64,000 nucleotides of DNA, from the NCBI GenBank assembly GCA_030407315.1, contig JALQPE010001788.1, positions 1 through 64,000 of the forward strand, given 5' to 3'. The notes under the pieces are model-generated. The model made no database searches. It worked only from the letters and a program-made list of their open reading frames with translations, and had not been told where the DNA came from. Source of the stretch: Asparagopsis taxiformis (lineage: Eukaryota > Rhodophyta > Florideophyceae > Bonnemaisoniales > Bonnemaisoniaceae). Each line of letters opens with the position of its first letter. The stretch's first letter is position 1. Both the position numbers and the translations under genes were made by a program. Positions 20,359-32,301 of the stretch are shown piece by piece.

Positions 20359-21441
20359 CTAGTGTTCCCAAGGAGCGGCGAGCTCACGCCTGAAAGGCAA
20401 GGCTTGCGAGTCGAATACCACCAGTTCATCAGCATTGGCTGGGTAGAATTCTCCCATGGAGCGCCAATTGGCAGTCGGCTTAGGTGCCCGAGGGGGAGTG
20501 TCGTGTGACGGAACAGCTGGTGCTGGAGCAGACGCAACCGCGTAAGGGTCAACTAAGGCGGTGCCCGACGGTCTTACGCCTACAGAGGCATCGGCGGCAG
20601 CCGCACCAGACCCACTTCGGGTAACTCTGCCAGTAGAGGCATATGGGTCTATGACCTTCTCGACAGGTTGAGCATTAGCCTTTTCGGCTGCAGCCTTCTC
20701 GGCTTCTGCTCGAGCAGCCTCGCGACGCAATTCTTCTTCCCTACGCTTTCGAGCGTCCGCCAGTATCTGCTGGTTGCGGCGACCATAGTCCTCATAGGGA
20801 TTCGCTGAAGCGTCATGACCAGAAGAGGTACGAGCCGCCGGGGCGGAAGGACGAGAAGTAATCGGACGCGAACTTGGCGAAGGCCTGACGTTCGGCTGCC
20901 TTGTTGGCCTGGGCGTAGCGCCTCCCTCGGCGACGACTTCTATCACCTCCTCGGTGTCGGCCGGCATGGCTCCCCTTGGGGACGGGCCGGCGGCCTTCGA
21001 TGACTCACCTTCGCGTGACGGCGGATTAACCGATGACGGTTTGACACTTGCCACTGGGGTGGAAGGCTTCGGGGAAGCAGGCGATTCAGCCGGAACAGAG
21101 TCGCGCTCTTGTGCGCTTGCCCTGGTAGGGGGGACCGTCTCTTCGGAACGTGCTTGCGCACTCACAACCTTGCCAGCAGGCGACGCTGGATCAGCGGTGC
21201 CTTTGGCGGCAGTCGAACGCGTTCGCGTTTGCGATTGAGCCGCGGTGGCTGAGGGCACGCGTGGCGCTGAAGTCGACGAAGACTTAGCCGGTGTAGGCGG
21301 GACCCCGGTGCGGGAAGAGGAAGCCTGGTGGCGAGTCGTGGGACGGCGAACGCTGGAGCGTGTGGTAGGACGGTTGGGCGAACCCATATTGTCTCCTTCC
21401 TCTTCGGAGGATTCGAATTGAATCGGAGCACGAGGGGTCAT
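20359..21441 (-). CDS. Antisense ORF 1 of the Gypsy element, low-complexity protein
   Basis: The first in-frame ATG (21441) gives MTPRAPIQFESSEEE and a 360-residue protein; the frame is open further upstream to about 21546. Most of it is Ser/Pro/Ala/Thr-rich and probably disordered, with a charged helical segment near its last third (ADARKRREEELRREAARAE). It ends at TAG 20359-20361, and the same frame continues into ORF 2 without another stop. A single long protein by read-through, or an ancestral fusion broken by one stop, are both possible. Confidence 0.55.
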   Translation of the reverse strand: MTPRAPIQFESSEEEGDNMGSPNRPTTRSSVRRPTTRHQASSSRTGVPPTPAKSSSTSAPRVPSATAAQSQTRTRSTAAKGTADPASPAGKVVSAQARSEETVPPTRASAQERDSVPAESPASPKPSTPVASVKPSSVNPPSREGESSKAAGPSPRGAMPADTEEVIEVVAEGGATPRPTRQPNVRPSPSSRPITSRPSAPAARTSSGHDASANPYEDYGRRNQQILADARKRREEELRREAARAEAEKAAAEKANAQPVEKVIDPYASTGRVTRSGSGAAAADASVGVRPSGTALVDPYAVASAPAPAVPSHDTPPRAPKPTANWRSMGEFYPANADELVVFDSQALPFRRELAAPWEH

Positions 21442-21941
21442 CCTAAAAGCCAGTAGAGGCGATGACGGACGTTGATAAAAACCCTGAAGCGGGACGAACA
21501 AGTGGCCTATTGGCTTAAGTCTCCGGGAGGGAGCTGCGCTATTCAACCCAGGAAGGGGGATCGCGAGGCAATGGGCCGAAACGGCGAATGCAAGCCTCGA
21601 ATTGGCACCGCTCGTGCGATCACGCGGCTAATTATTTAGCAGATGGACGCAAAAACCCTTTGAGGGATAATGGAAAGGACGCGAATGCGTGGACGCAGTT
21701 GGACACCGAAGGGGTGAATACGCTGTGTTGCGTTAGGACGATGATGAACCTGAAACAGGTATTGATTCCAATAGGAAACGGTCGGGCGGAACTCGGGAAG
21801 AGTCGGATGGACAACACATTTAGTGTGCACGCGCCGCGCGCGGGAAAATTTTGAATTGCACAATGCAACGGCCACAGCCAAAAATTGTAATTTTATTTGA
21901 TCAAATTTTGTCGGGACGACAAATCTCTCAGGAGGGGGCCG

Positions 21942-22625
21942 TGTCGTACCGCTTGGCGGTCCTCGCTGATCGAGCCGTGTCGCTTCCCTATTGGGTACCC
22001 ACTTACGGGATGTGCCAATCAGAAGGCACCAGCCAACTGGCGTGTTTCCTATACTTAGGACCAGCTAAGGCTGACAAATAACCCCACCCGGGCCTATCGG
22101 CCCCGGCCAAGACCCCACAAGGGGCAAATTTTAACTTAGGCTGATCAGCCATACATTACAATGTAAGCCTATTGGCAATGACCTCGCGGGTAGGCGAGCG
22201 CCAGTAATTGGGTTCTGATTGGTCACTAACTGGATATTTATTCCTAACCACTAACCCTAGCTTACAGTAGACTTAGTATAAAACTGCCACTGGAATAGCC
22301 AGTAGGCACGGTTTCTAGAGTAACGTAAACTCAAGTGGGATTACGACCCATTGGAACAGTGTTCGCATACCTATTGTTCAACCCCTCTCCGGGAAAACCT
22401 TATGGTTAGCCAACAGCTCGACGGATTACGTCACTCGCTCTATCCATACGCCTCTCGCGTGAGCACCCCTTCGTCGCACAGCCCCCTCCGGGTAACGACA
22501 CCTTCTCTCTTACGAGACTACCCGTCGGGTACCTATAAGGTTCATCTGCTCTACCGCTTCCTCTACCGAGGCTCGGGACACCTGTCGGGTGGTTTCCCGC
22601 TCTAGCGGATTTTCTACCTGCTACA
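21942..22625 (+). repeat. 3' LTR of the Gypsy element
   Basis: Follows the polypurine tract GGAGGGGG (21931-21938), begins TGTCGTACC and ends CTGCTACA, about 684 bp, with TATA-like GTATAAAAC near 22277. An alternative start is TGTCGGGACGACA at 21909, upstream of the tract. No second LTR is available to fix the ends; the flanking 5 bp ATCAG would be the target duplication on this side. Confidence 0.65.
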
Positions 22626-23375
22626 ATCAGAACTTCCCACTTCGCTCTTTTTCTTTTCCTTCATTATTCCACTAACAGAGGAGTCCTTATTTTGATAGGA
22701 CTTCCCACTGTCGACCAATTGGAATGCTTCTGCAAGCTTTATGGAATGTTCCATAAAGCCTTTAAAGTCACTGGAAAGGACACTGTGTGAAAATTCTAGA
22801 TCGTTAGAAAGTCTAGATTGTAGTGCATGTGGCCGTATTGCCTTTAAAACGTGCTTCACCGCAACGTTTTGTGACGTTTCAATAACCCATAGAAGCCCAT
22901 TTTGTCTCAGTAGTGTGTGATAAGACACAAACAGGGGCTGCATGCGCGAAACTGCAGACGAGTCTTGCATGTTCATTCGCAGTTTCTTACTAACCATAAT
23001 ATCCAACCCATTTAACGTGATTGACTCCTTACATTCTTCTGCCTTCTTTTCCAGAAATGCGCGTAGTGTAGCGTCAGTTAACTGTCTGTAAGACAGAGCG
23101 TCAGGGATAAACCCAAGATCAATTGCAGATTCCAAATACTCTGGATCTACGCAGAACCTCAAGTCCACCGGCCTGGCTGTTTCTACAGACATCGTATCGT
23201 CGTTTGACATCTGCACGGCCCTGGCTATGACCTCGTTTGCGTACTGATCGTATAGGCGAAGGAATACGCGAATAGAGCTGGCATCCTGTTTGACCAGTCT
23301 AGGGTGGTCTATTGTGGGAGATACAGCCACTGTTTTGCGAATAGATACGCCGGATGACTCTTCCATTTCCGACAT
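22626..23375 (-). pseudogene. Gag-like protein gene truncated by the Gypsy LTR
   Basis: From ATG 23375 (MSEMEESSGVS) a frame of about 250 residues runs to the LTR boundary and ends 3-4 codons inside it, so the C-terminus is lost. The region after residue 20 (SIRVFLRLYDQY and later SYRQLTDATLRAFLEKK) resembles the alpha-helical capsid-type gag of LTR retroelements seen in oomycetes and algae. There is no zinc knuckle in what remains. The frame is also open upstream of the ATG to 23474. The gag assignment rests on weak resemblance; it could be a host gene. Confidence 0.45.
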
Positions 23376-23666
23376 TTTCCCGGAGCGCCTACGGAGTTGG
23401 GTAATAGAATAGAGATTTTCGAGGGTCCAAGTTGACGTAGAGAAAGCAGGGCGGCGGTTCCTGCTCGCAGTCAAAGAGACCGATCGCAGCTAGAACTGCT
23501 AAGTGATCACTGCGGTTGTTGAAGTTGCGATAGCTTTTTTATTTCATAAATGCGCATCGAGAGATCGCACTTAAGTACTGATTCTGGAGTACCAAATGAA
23601 TGTGCCGCCACTGACGGCACTACTAGTTGGTGTACGTGAAGGGAATTGACTGACACATTGGCTTGC

Positions 23667-26600
23667 AGGGTGTCGTCACTGTAGGTAGATACAAGCACTA
23701 CAGCAATGACAGAAAGTCAATATCGTTCTTGCCAAAATTACTTCAAGCCGCTACATCTATTACCGTTACAATAAAATGCAAGCTGCCTACACTGTCGCAG
23801 AAATTTCTAGATCAGCTCAGGGACCAAAACATTTTGCTCATCTTTGATGACGTCTGGGATGTGTCCGACCCCTTGTACGCGCTGCTCAAGGAATTTTGCG
23901 CTGCTGTGCGTAAGCTCCCATCGGCCTCCCTAAAGTTGCTAACATCGACCAAGGATCATAGTGTGGCACGCATTCCTCTTCACGACATCCAAGTCGATGT
24001 GATTCCGGATGTGTCAGACACTCAAACAGCAAAACGAATTCTGTGCTACTATGCCACTGTACAGCCATCGACACTGAACTCTCTCGCGACCGAAAGTAGA
24101 GACGCAATGGAAAGCACTGTCAAGACTTGTGCCGGTCTCCCATTGGCTCTCTGTGTTGCAGGTACTTCCGTCCTCCGTGAGAAAGAACAGCCCGCCTACG
24201 GCTCCAAAGACGCAGCATGGATTCGATATTGGGACACACTGCAACATAACGTGCAGCAACTCGGAGAGACCGAAAGCTTGGAACACTTGGGTTTGTACGC
24301 CTCCTTGCAATCGAGTTTGAACGCAGTAGAGAAGAAATGGAAGGTCGAATCGGTTTGTCTCACAAAACTATTCCAATCGCTCAGTGTACTCCAGAAGCAA
24401 TCGTCCATACCGCTGACCACACTCCAGCACCTATGGGGCCTGTCTCACAAGGATGCCAAGCACGGTATGAATCTGCTGATCGAAGGGAACATTGCATCTG
24501 CAGCAACTGTTGCTAAAAGTACAAATGCCGCATTGGCCCTCCATGACTTGGTTCATGACTTTGCAGTGTATTTGACTGAAGGAGATGAGGTACAAATGTA
24601 TCACAACAGTCTTGTGGACCAGTTCTACTCGACATCTGAATCCCCTACATCCACTGTCAAATGGCAGAAATTGTCAGAGGAGGCGTACATGAGTGAACAT
24701 ATTGTGTACCACATGCTTGGCGCTGGACGGGGCACGGATGCATTGCGCCTCCTCACCGACTATTCATGGATACAATGTGTAAACAAGGATGAGAAACGGG
24801 TGCCATTTCTCAAGACCATGTTCGACCTAGCAATGCTGCGTGACTACATTGAGAGAAATAAGAGCGGCGACAACTGGGGCACACTTAAGGAAGAAATCGA
24901 GACTCTGATAGAGACGATGCACAAGTGCGTAGTCCCTGTGTGCATGAATAATCGCATAGAGTGTTCATTCCAACTTTTTGGGCGGCTTGCTTCTCTGCGG
25001 AGTGACTCGAGTGTCATCCGACGAGTGATGTGGGGCATCGAGCAGCACGGTGCTCGGCCGTGGGTTCGAGCTGATGAAGGGGTGTTGAACAGTGTCGACA
25101 GTGAGCTGAAACGTTTGCTCGCAACGCAAGTTAAAATTGTCCGCATGGATTTGGGTGTAGAAGAAGATGAATTGGTGATTGGCGGATACCAAGCAGTAGT
25201 TCGCGTCATTGGATGGAATGATGGCGAGGAGCTTTGTATACTAGATGGACACATCGCTTCAGTCATAGGGATCTGCATTGACAGAAGAAGTGATGAGATC
25301 TATTCATGTTCCGAGGATGGGACTGTGAACGTTTGGAAGGACTCGCATTATCGATTGTTCAAGGTCAAGCTGGAGAACAATGAATTCCTGTGGCGTGCCG
25401 TTCTGTTGCCGACACGTGGAGTACTCGCTGTTGGGTCGTCAAGTGGCAACGTGCGATTCGTGGAAGCGACAAGTGGACGCGTGTTGAAGTGTGTTGGCGC
25501 GCACAGCGATGGCATTTGGTCGCTGGCTGTTGGGAGCAGCGAGAACGTGTCGGTGTCTGGATCATTTGATCATACACTTCGAGTTTGGGACGTGGACACG
25601 TGGACACCGAATGGAGAAGCGTTGACAGGACACACAGACTTGGTTTACTGCGTTGCGCTGAGTGCCGACGAACGTATCATCGCGTCGGGATCTTACGACA
25701 AGAGTGTACGATTGTGGAGTGTACAAGATCGGAGACAAGTTTGTGAGCCGCTGACTTGGCACAAATCTGGGGTTACTTCAGTTGTGTTCAGCAGAGGTGC
25801 AAACTTGTTGTACTCTGCAGGCCAGACGGAGATTATTGTGTGGGACGTGAAAAGTGTGTCCACTGGCGTTTCTATCATACACCGATTCGACGACTCTAGA
25901 ATGGGTCTGCCATGGTCGATGGTACTGAACAAAGATGAATCACAGTTATTTTTGGGCGATATTCACAGTGGAAACGTGTTTGTGTGGGACACGACGCGTG
26001 TGGGAGATGCCAACTCGCGTGGCGCCGAAGATTCGTTCGTCAATGACATCGAAGCGTTTGGGATATCGTGTGATGACTCACTCATGGCTGTGTTCAACAA
26101 GGGATCAAGAGAGATTGAGGTGAGAAGAGTTGAAGATGTTGCTGTAGGGAAAGGGGATGTGATCAACAAATTCAAACCCGATTGCTACGTTTATCGAGTT
26201 GCAGTGTGTAGTGGTGGAGGACTGGTTGCGTATTGTGGGCACCCCAAGTTGACTGTATTCATTGTTGATATTTCAAGAGGAAAGACGGTGCACACATTTT
26301 CGGATGTGGAGGACTGGGCGGAAACGCTCGAAGATCGCAAAAGTATGTGCATGAAACCAAGAGTGTACCATTTACATTTCAATGCAGAAGGGACTGTTCT
26401 CAGTGCTGAGGCTTTGGCCCAACCTGAATTTTATGGAGAAAGAGTGAAGAAATCGATATCATGGAGTGTCAACCTATCCACTATGCGAGACCGAAATGTG
26501 GTAGAAAATGAACAGGAATCACCAAATGCCATCAGGAAAAGTCCTTCGTACCTATTCTGTAATCTAACAGAGAATCATCGCTTCTATTCAGGTACTATTC

Positions 26601-27463
26601 AGATGGAGCACAATAACAGCACCATCACTATTGCTACACTAGACCACACACCCTGGGAGGTGAGTTACTCCCCAGAGACACATCGTTTTTGGGCTTCAAA
26701 GGATGATGGAGGATTACAGCATGTACAACTGGTGGCAGAGGACACCAAGCTAGAAGAATGGGACGAACCGCAACTACCTCCTCTAGTCAATGCGACAAGT
26801 AATGGCACGCAGCGACAACCTTCCAACGGCAGCAGCAGCAAGCAAAAGAAGAAGGGCAAGGTGTTCATTAGTCACGCCGGCCCGGACAAGGACACCATAG
26901 CACAAGAAGTTTACGATAAGCTGATCGAGCTGGGATTCGAAGTGTTCTTCGACAGAGAGGAATTGAAACCGGGACAGAACGCACCGAAGAAGATGGATGA
27001 GGAGATGGAGTCTGCTTCGATTGCTGTTGTAATATTATCACCTGAATTTGCTGCGCGGAAATGGACTATGCGAGAGTTGTTATGCTTCCTGAGGCGGTCT
27101 GAAGAGTATGGGGAACGTGGTGTGATAATCATCCCCGTATTCTACCGTCTTGGTCTGGCGGATATTCCAGATATCAAGAAGCTGCTGGCGCTTGTGGGCG
27201 AGACAGGAAGGAATGTATTTGAAGAAGAGGGATATTGGATTCGACAGGCAGAAGGGGGTGGGACTGTGCAGGATGTTGCGGAGGCGCTACAAAAGTTGAC
27301 GAAGATTGCTGGGATTGAAAATAAGAATGGTGCCACGAACGGGAGGGGAAAGAAACAGAAAAAGAAGCGGATGGAAGTCATTATGCGAATCGTAGCAGCA
27401 GTTGTAGGTGCACAAAAGCGAAAAGACGACGGGAGTGCTGCAGGACCCAGCAACAAGCAATGA
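23667..27463 (+). CDS. NB-ARC-WD40-TIR NLR-like protein A, lacking its P-loop end
   Basis: The frame is open from about 23663 without an early ATG; TTGGCTTGCAG at 23657-23667, preceded by a CTGAC branch-like site, looks like a 3' splice site, so a first exon with the P-loop is missing or lost upstream. Visible NB-ARC motifs: Walker B LLIFDDVWD (about residue 57), KLLTSTKD, CAGLPLAL (about 160) and the MHD-like LHDLVHDF (about 293). Residues about 500-900 hold seven or so WD40 repeats (e.g. GSFDHTLRVWDVDTW, GSYDKSVRLWSVQ). A C-terminal TIR domain starts at KGKVFISHAG (about 1062) and keeps the Glu of WTMRELL (about 1136), the position of the NADase catalytic residue. Such proteins sense ligands and oligomerise via NB-ARC. 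AATAAA overlaps the stop. Confidence 0.8.
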
Positions 27464-30200
27464 ATAAAATCACTATTTGGTTGAATGAACAGGGTGACCC
27501 TGAAGAGTGTTCAGAATTTCACGACTGGCGTTGTAGGCGGGAGAGGGTCAAGGGATGGCCGTCGTCTGGAGAGCGATTGCGGTGTTCGTTGATGCGGAGG
27601 AGGATATGAGCTGGAGAGGACGCAGAACGAAATTCAGGCTGCTGTTTGGCATGTGACGGTTGGCAACGGGTCTGGTGTGCCTTCCACCGAAGCATTAAGG
27701 CTTGAAGTTGATTGTAGTGGACAAGCTAGCGCATGTATGTTGCAACGCTATCATCTAATTATTGCTAGGCGGTTTACGGACAAATGACATCTGCTCCAGT
27801 GCGTATACACACTACAACTGGGCTTGAAACCAATTTGGTGAATACAAGTACAGTAACCATCGCATTGAAATGTATGCATACCATGATTTCACGTGCACGC
27901 TACGCGTAAATTTGTGATACAGCGCTACTGCCGATCTTACAGATTTAGAACAACGATGTCGAGGTAGTGTAGTCGCAGGGTTGACATCATCTCGGCTAAA
28001 CTTGTTGACGATATCAACGTGACGAATGTACATGTCTCACCTGGCAAATGTGCGATGAAATCCCCTGTGGTAGTTCCGCTGATGTGCACATGGTTGTTTG
28101 CAGAGTGACTGTGACAATGCCGAGTTATGTGCTGGGCGGCATCGGAAAGCAAGAGGGAAGCGGAAAATGAAGGGAATAAGCGCACTGCAAGAAAGGAAAG
28201 CTGAGGTGGGAAAGCAACATCGCAACTTTATTCCGCGCGCGAAAAACCGCAGAAAAAATGCCTCCAATCGTTCGAGATCGGCCGCACTGCGTCTGCATAG
28301 AAAACCGAAAATCTGGCTCGCCAAGCACCGACAACGGGGATATGCGGTCAGAAACGTATTCGGAAGCGAGGAGCGGAGAGCAGAGCTAATGCGTCCCCAT
28401 CGGCGCCATCACGAGACGGGTGCAATAATCAGTTTGTTGAGGAGACGAGTGGGTAATCAGCGTAGCCATTTGAGGTTTTCTGGAAGAGTGGCTCGTTCGT
28501 GCACATTGATGTTGACATCTCCTCTGCGATTCGAACCGAGGCCGACCGGATGGACAGTGGAACAAGGGTTGGCGTCGTGAGAAAATGAGCGGTTCTGGTC
28601 TTGAACGGACTGGGGGCACAGCAGTCGGACTGACGATGTCATGCGATCACTGAAGTAAATTTCGTTCATCATCCGGCCGCCATCGTATTCACCGTCAACT
28701 TGGTAGCGGTTCACATGGAGCACGAAATGTCCACTGCATCGCCACCCAACGCGCAGCCGATTCGCACCCGTTTTCGGTAATCCGGGCAATGTTTTCGAGT
28801 CTTGCGCCAAGATGCGTGAACCAATTCATCATCGCCCCGGGTACTCGGACAATTCTTGTTGCAGTTTGAGCAGGAGTTGTGGCTTTGAATTTCGGGCAAT
28901 CCAGCGGCCGATGGCTCGAGTTGCGATGAGGACTGATTAAAACTATGTTTTATTATTTACAAATTTATGTTCTTATCTCACGACTGCTCGCGCGACCGTT
29001 CTGGTCAGGGTGGTTACAGCGGCGCGATCGTTGAATGTAATCAGTGCATACGTCTTCACGTGTTTGGATCGCCCGTTCGACCGAGCCATGCCGCCTCGAA
29101 ACTTCAATTGCTCGTCCTTGAAAACATGCAGTGCTCTTGCGGTTGTCGAGGCTAGTCCTGCTTGAAGTCTACAAGATTCGGAATCAGCCGCACAAGTATT
29201 TCCAATTTTTGCACCATTGCTCTCAGGCCATCATGCGATCGAATGAGTACGACACAGTTTCGCCGGGCGTCTAAGAACAGGACTGCAGATTATTTTTTGT
29301 CATCGTTGATGCGCTTTTTGCTTGGAATACGGTGGATGCGCAGCGCGACGCTATGCAAGACGGATTGGGCAGTTAATTCTGGAGACACGCCAGAAATCTT
29401 CCGAAGCTCTGGGTGTACGATTAGGATGTCATCCAGATGTTTCTTTTGAATGTATTCGGTGTACGTATTGCAGATGCCAGCGAAATATTGATATGGGCAG
29501 TTTACAATGGGAAGGAGTTTGGTGTAGTCGGTCGATGAATGGGTGCAGCGAGTTGGGCGTGTATGTCTCATAATGGAGTTGGATAGAAGAAAACAGAACA
29601 GCGTTGAATACCATGTCCACCCATTGAGATGGCCACCAATGCTGAGAGTGGAGACTTCGTGATGGTCGGTGTGATTACCCATCACTGGCGATGTGTGCGA
29701 TTGTGCGATGGATTCCAGCGGGGGCCAGGTGCGCCATTGTGTTGTTCCCAATGAGCAGAGAATGCTAATAGGTGATGGCAGCGCTTATGCTACGGGATGA
29801 ACCTATTCGACGTATTGGTTTCACGGTGTATTGTCGACGCAGAAGGCATATCGCAACCGCTGTCCGACAGATGAACTGAAATGAATGCAATGTTTCCTCG
29901 CCTGCCGACATTGCAATTTTTTACTCGCACTATAACCGTCGACTCGACTCGATTCAAATTAAGTCACAGCACGGCTGATGGGATGAAACTAGACGGCGGA
30001 CCCGTCATCGGCATATAGAGCCTGAGGCGGGTGTTAGTTTGGTGTAGGCAAGGCGGCGCAACTCGATAACTCTGCATTATAGTACCATTTTTACTGCACA
30101 TCCATCACTACGCTATGTGCGAGTCGCTCAGATGTGTGCTCTCCATGTAATTCCGTCCGACCTACCACTTCATTATCGAGCCTAGCTGGGTCTCGGCAGG
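27464..30200. other. Long intergenic region with one possible relic
   Basis: About 2.7 kb between the two NLR-like genes' side and the small coiled-coil gene. Apart from the relic listed at 29140-29751 I see only short unsupported frames on both strands. A Cys-rich stretch (CSNCNKNC on the minus strand near 28865) sits in a frame that is soon interrupted. Confidence 0.4.
29140..29751 (-). pseudogene. Unknown protein relic with one internal stop
   Basis: A minus-strand frame reads from 29751 to a TAA near 29290, and the same frame then continues coherently (SAVLFLDARRNCVVLIRSHD and onward) to about 29140. The sequence is not low complexity, which favours a former gene over a chance frame, but no family is recognised. 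Confidence 0.25.
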
Positions 30201-30508
30201 TTGCCATTCCCATTATTCACTGACAGGTGCCCTATTGCAGGTAGATCACCTATCCTCAAACACCCCCGAGTAGCTCAGCAGTTTCCACCAATTGAACTCA
30301 CACTAACTTGCATTCTTCCGCCCATCTCCCATTACAAAACCAACCGTAAACAATTTCGCTCCGTCCAGCACCACTATATATCGTACCCTCCATACATGAT
30401 GCCACCCATTCCTCCCTTCACACCAACTCGCCGTCACAGTCCCATCCCTATTTTCGTGAAATCAATACACGCACGAAATCCATTCAAACCACACTCTTTC
30501 CATCCGCC

Positions 30509-30889
30509 ATGCCTTCTTCGCGAAAACTCCTGCGAAAAGTTGCACACCTAGAATCCGACATTTCAAAGGTTTCTAGTGTGGTCTCTCGCATGAAACGCCG
30601 CCTTCGCCGCATGAGACGGCGGGTTTCCCGGTTGCAGCGAACCCTTCGCACCGAAACTGAGGATGAGGGCAGGAAACAAAACTCCACCCATCAGACTCAG
30701 CTGGTCACGGCTTCATCGACTCGGGAGATGAAGCCGTCCACCCAACTTGCCCACGAGTCTGCACAAGACTGTGGAGCACCAGGAGTTGGCGTTGACCAGT
30801 CGGAAACAGTGTCTGTTGACATTAACGCGCGATCAGAAAGGGATGATGGATCTCGGGACACTCTTGTAGAATACAATTTCTGGGCCTGA
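30509..30889 (+). CDS. Small basic coiled-coil protein, unknown
   Basis: ATG 30509 opens a 126-residue frame. Residues 1-48 are a basic amphipathic helix with heptad spacing of Leu/Val and clusters such as KRRLRRMRRRVSRL; the rest is polar and probably disordered. TATA-like CTATATATCG lies about 140 bp upstream and an AT-rich stretch follows the stop. It could be a small nuclear or nucleic-acid-binding protein. The frame is short enough to have arisen by chance, so the call is tentative. Confidence 0.4.
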   Translation: MPSSRKLLRKVAHLESDISKVSSVVSRMKRRLRRMRRRVSRLQRTLRTETEDEGRKQNSTHQTQLVTASSTREMKPSTQLAHESAQDCGAPGVGVDQSETVSVDINARSERDDGSRDTLVEYNFWA

Positions 30890-31192
30890 TCACAGCCCAA
30901 AACGCCGTTTCATTGGCTGAAAAATATCTCGAAAATGTAAAATATTATTCTATTTCATCAACTTGGCAGTCCATTGATCCTTCGCATCACATTTCTTCTC
31001 GCAGTTGATTCCCTCTTCCCACAGACGCCAACCTTCCGTTCATCACCGCCACTCACACCAACTGCGTCCTTCGGCCACTCCACAATTCTCAACACAGCCC
31101 TCCTCTTATCCAAATCCATTTGCATGTATTGTCATCCCAACCTCCTGTCAATGCTCTTCCATAGACACTGCAGGGTTTACCGGAACTTTCCG

Positions 31193-31281
31193 GACAGCTA
31201 CTGGGGGGTAGGAGTTCTGTAGTCCTTCAGACCGAGAGGCCTGCCTGAGCGTGTAGCGGTAGGCCCCCCAGTAGCGGTCCA
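31193..31281. repeat. Inverted repeat around a 56-nt loop
   Basis: GCTACTGGGGGG (31197-31208) pairs perfectly with CCCCCCAGTAGC (31265-31276), and the pairing extends imperfectly to about 20 bp per arm. No coding frame or T-run accompanies it, so a structured RNA or a small fold-back element are equally possible. Confidence 0.7.
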
Positions 31282-32301
31282 TGCTAAGCTACTGAGGATC
31301 AACGATAGAGTGGGACGGTGGGAGGGGAACGAAAGCGACGACTAGGCTGCAGAATTGACGTGCCTGTGGGCGACGCTCCGTCAACAACTTGCCTTCTGGC
31401 AGCGAAGCAGTATGTTTCCCTCTCGCAGGCCGGCTGCGTTGCGCTTGCGCGTGCGTAACTCGAGGCTGGATTGCCTATACATAGCTGGCTTTCAGATTCT
31501 GGCCGCCGGCGCGCTTGCTGCTTAGGTAATACGCGCGCCGTGCCGCCGAGCCTGCGCGGTAAACACGTGTCGCGTGCCGGCTGCACGACAATCGTTGTAA
31601 CTCCGTCAATATTGCGTCTGTGCTTCTACTAGCGCTTGTGAAGTTGAAATACCTTCTGCGTTCCTTGAAATCCTATTGTCTCCAATATTCTAACTTGCCC
31701 GTTTTGCTGGGGTGGATAAATTTCCCAACAAAACGTTGATAGAGCGCATGTGAACCGCTCGTCCCCGATTCTGCAGCGCTCGGTCGCAGCTGCGTGTTTG
31801 CGCATACTTGTTGTCGACGCATCCGGTGCAACTCCGGACGTTGTGCGCTATGGCGTGCATGAATGGACGATGTGCGCGGATGAAACGCTTGGCGATGAAC
31901 TGGATCGATTTTTGACTCAAGTCTATGAGCCAAAGATGAAGCGCGTTTGCCAGAGTCGTTTTGGTCGGAGCTTGCTTTCCACAGCTTTCTTGACAAACTG
32001 CGACCGGCTTCTCCCAGCTTGATACCGCCCGGCTACATTCGCGAATACATCCAGTTCCATGTATCGTCGCTGTACCAACTTGACCATTTCGTTCATCAAC
32101 TAAATCGTGCCTGTCTTTTTTACCAAAAGCAATATCAGCTTCTCTGCCTTTCCAGTTCTCCCCCAACGCCGAATGTTCAACTGTTCGCATCTCATAATCC
32201 TACTACCCCACACCACACCCCTCTACGTTGCTGAATTTTTGGATCACTCTTCTGATATTGAACAATGCTTTACCCATTTTCTACTCTGTAATCTCTCTTC
32301 C
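31282..32301. other. Intergenic region downstream of NLR-like gene B
   Basis: Several frames of 90-170 codons overlap on both strands between 31690 and 32234, but none has recognisable motifs or a clear start, and their overlap suggests chance. This stretch should contain the 3' end and terminator of the minus-strand gene that stops at 32302. Confidence 0.35.

Larger units (their letters stand above)
13586..22625 (+). mobile_element. 5'-truncated Ty3/Gypsy chromovirus with antisense ORFs and 3' LTR
   Basis: The element comprises pol, about 4 kb of downstream sequence holding two minus-strand ORFs, a purine tract GGAGGGGG at 21931-21938 and one LTR. The left end is cut at a junction with the 1.6-kb repeat family. 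The right end lies in a gag-like minus-strand gene whose frame runs into the LTR, so the element inserted there. No matching 5' LTR is present. Confidence 0.8.

Noticed and set aside
28457..28899. Cys-rich minus-strand frames (CSNCNKNC)
   Set aside because: Interrupted soon on both sides and not joined to any recognisable domain; not listed as a gene.
31690..32190. 166-codon minus-strand frame downstream of NLR-like gene B
   Set aside because: It overlaps two plus-strand frames of similar quality, with no family resemblance and no clear promoter or start context.
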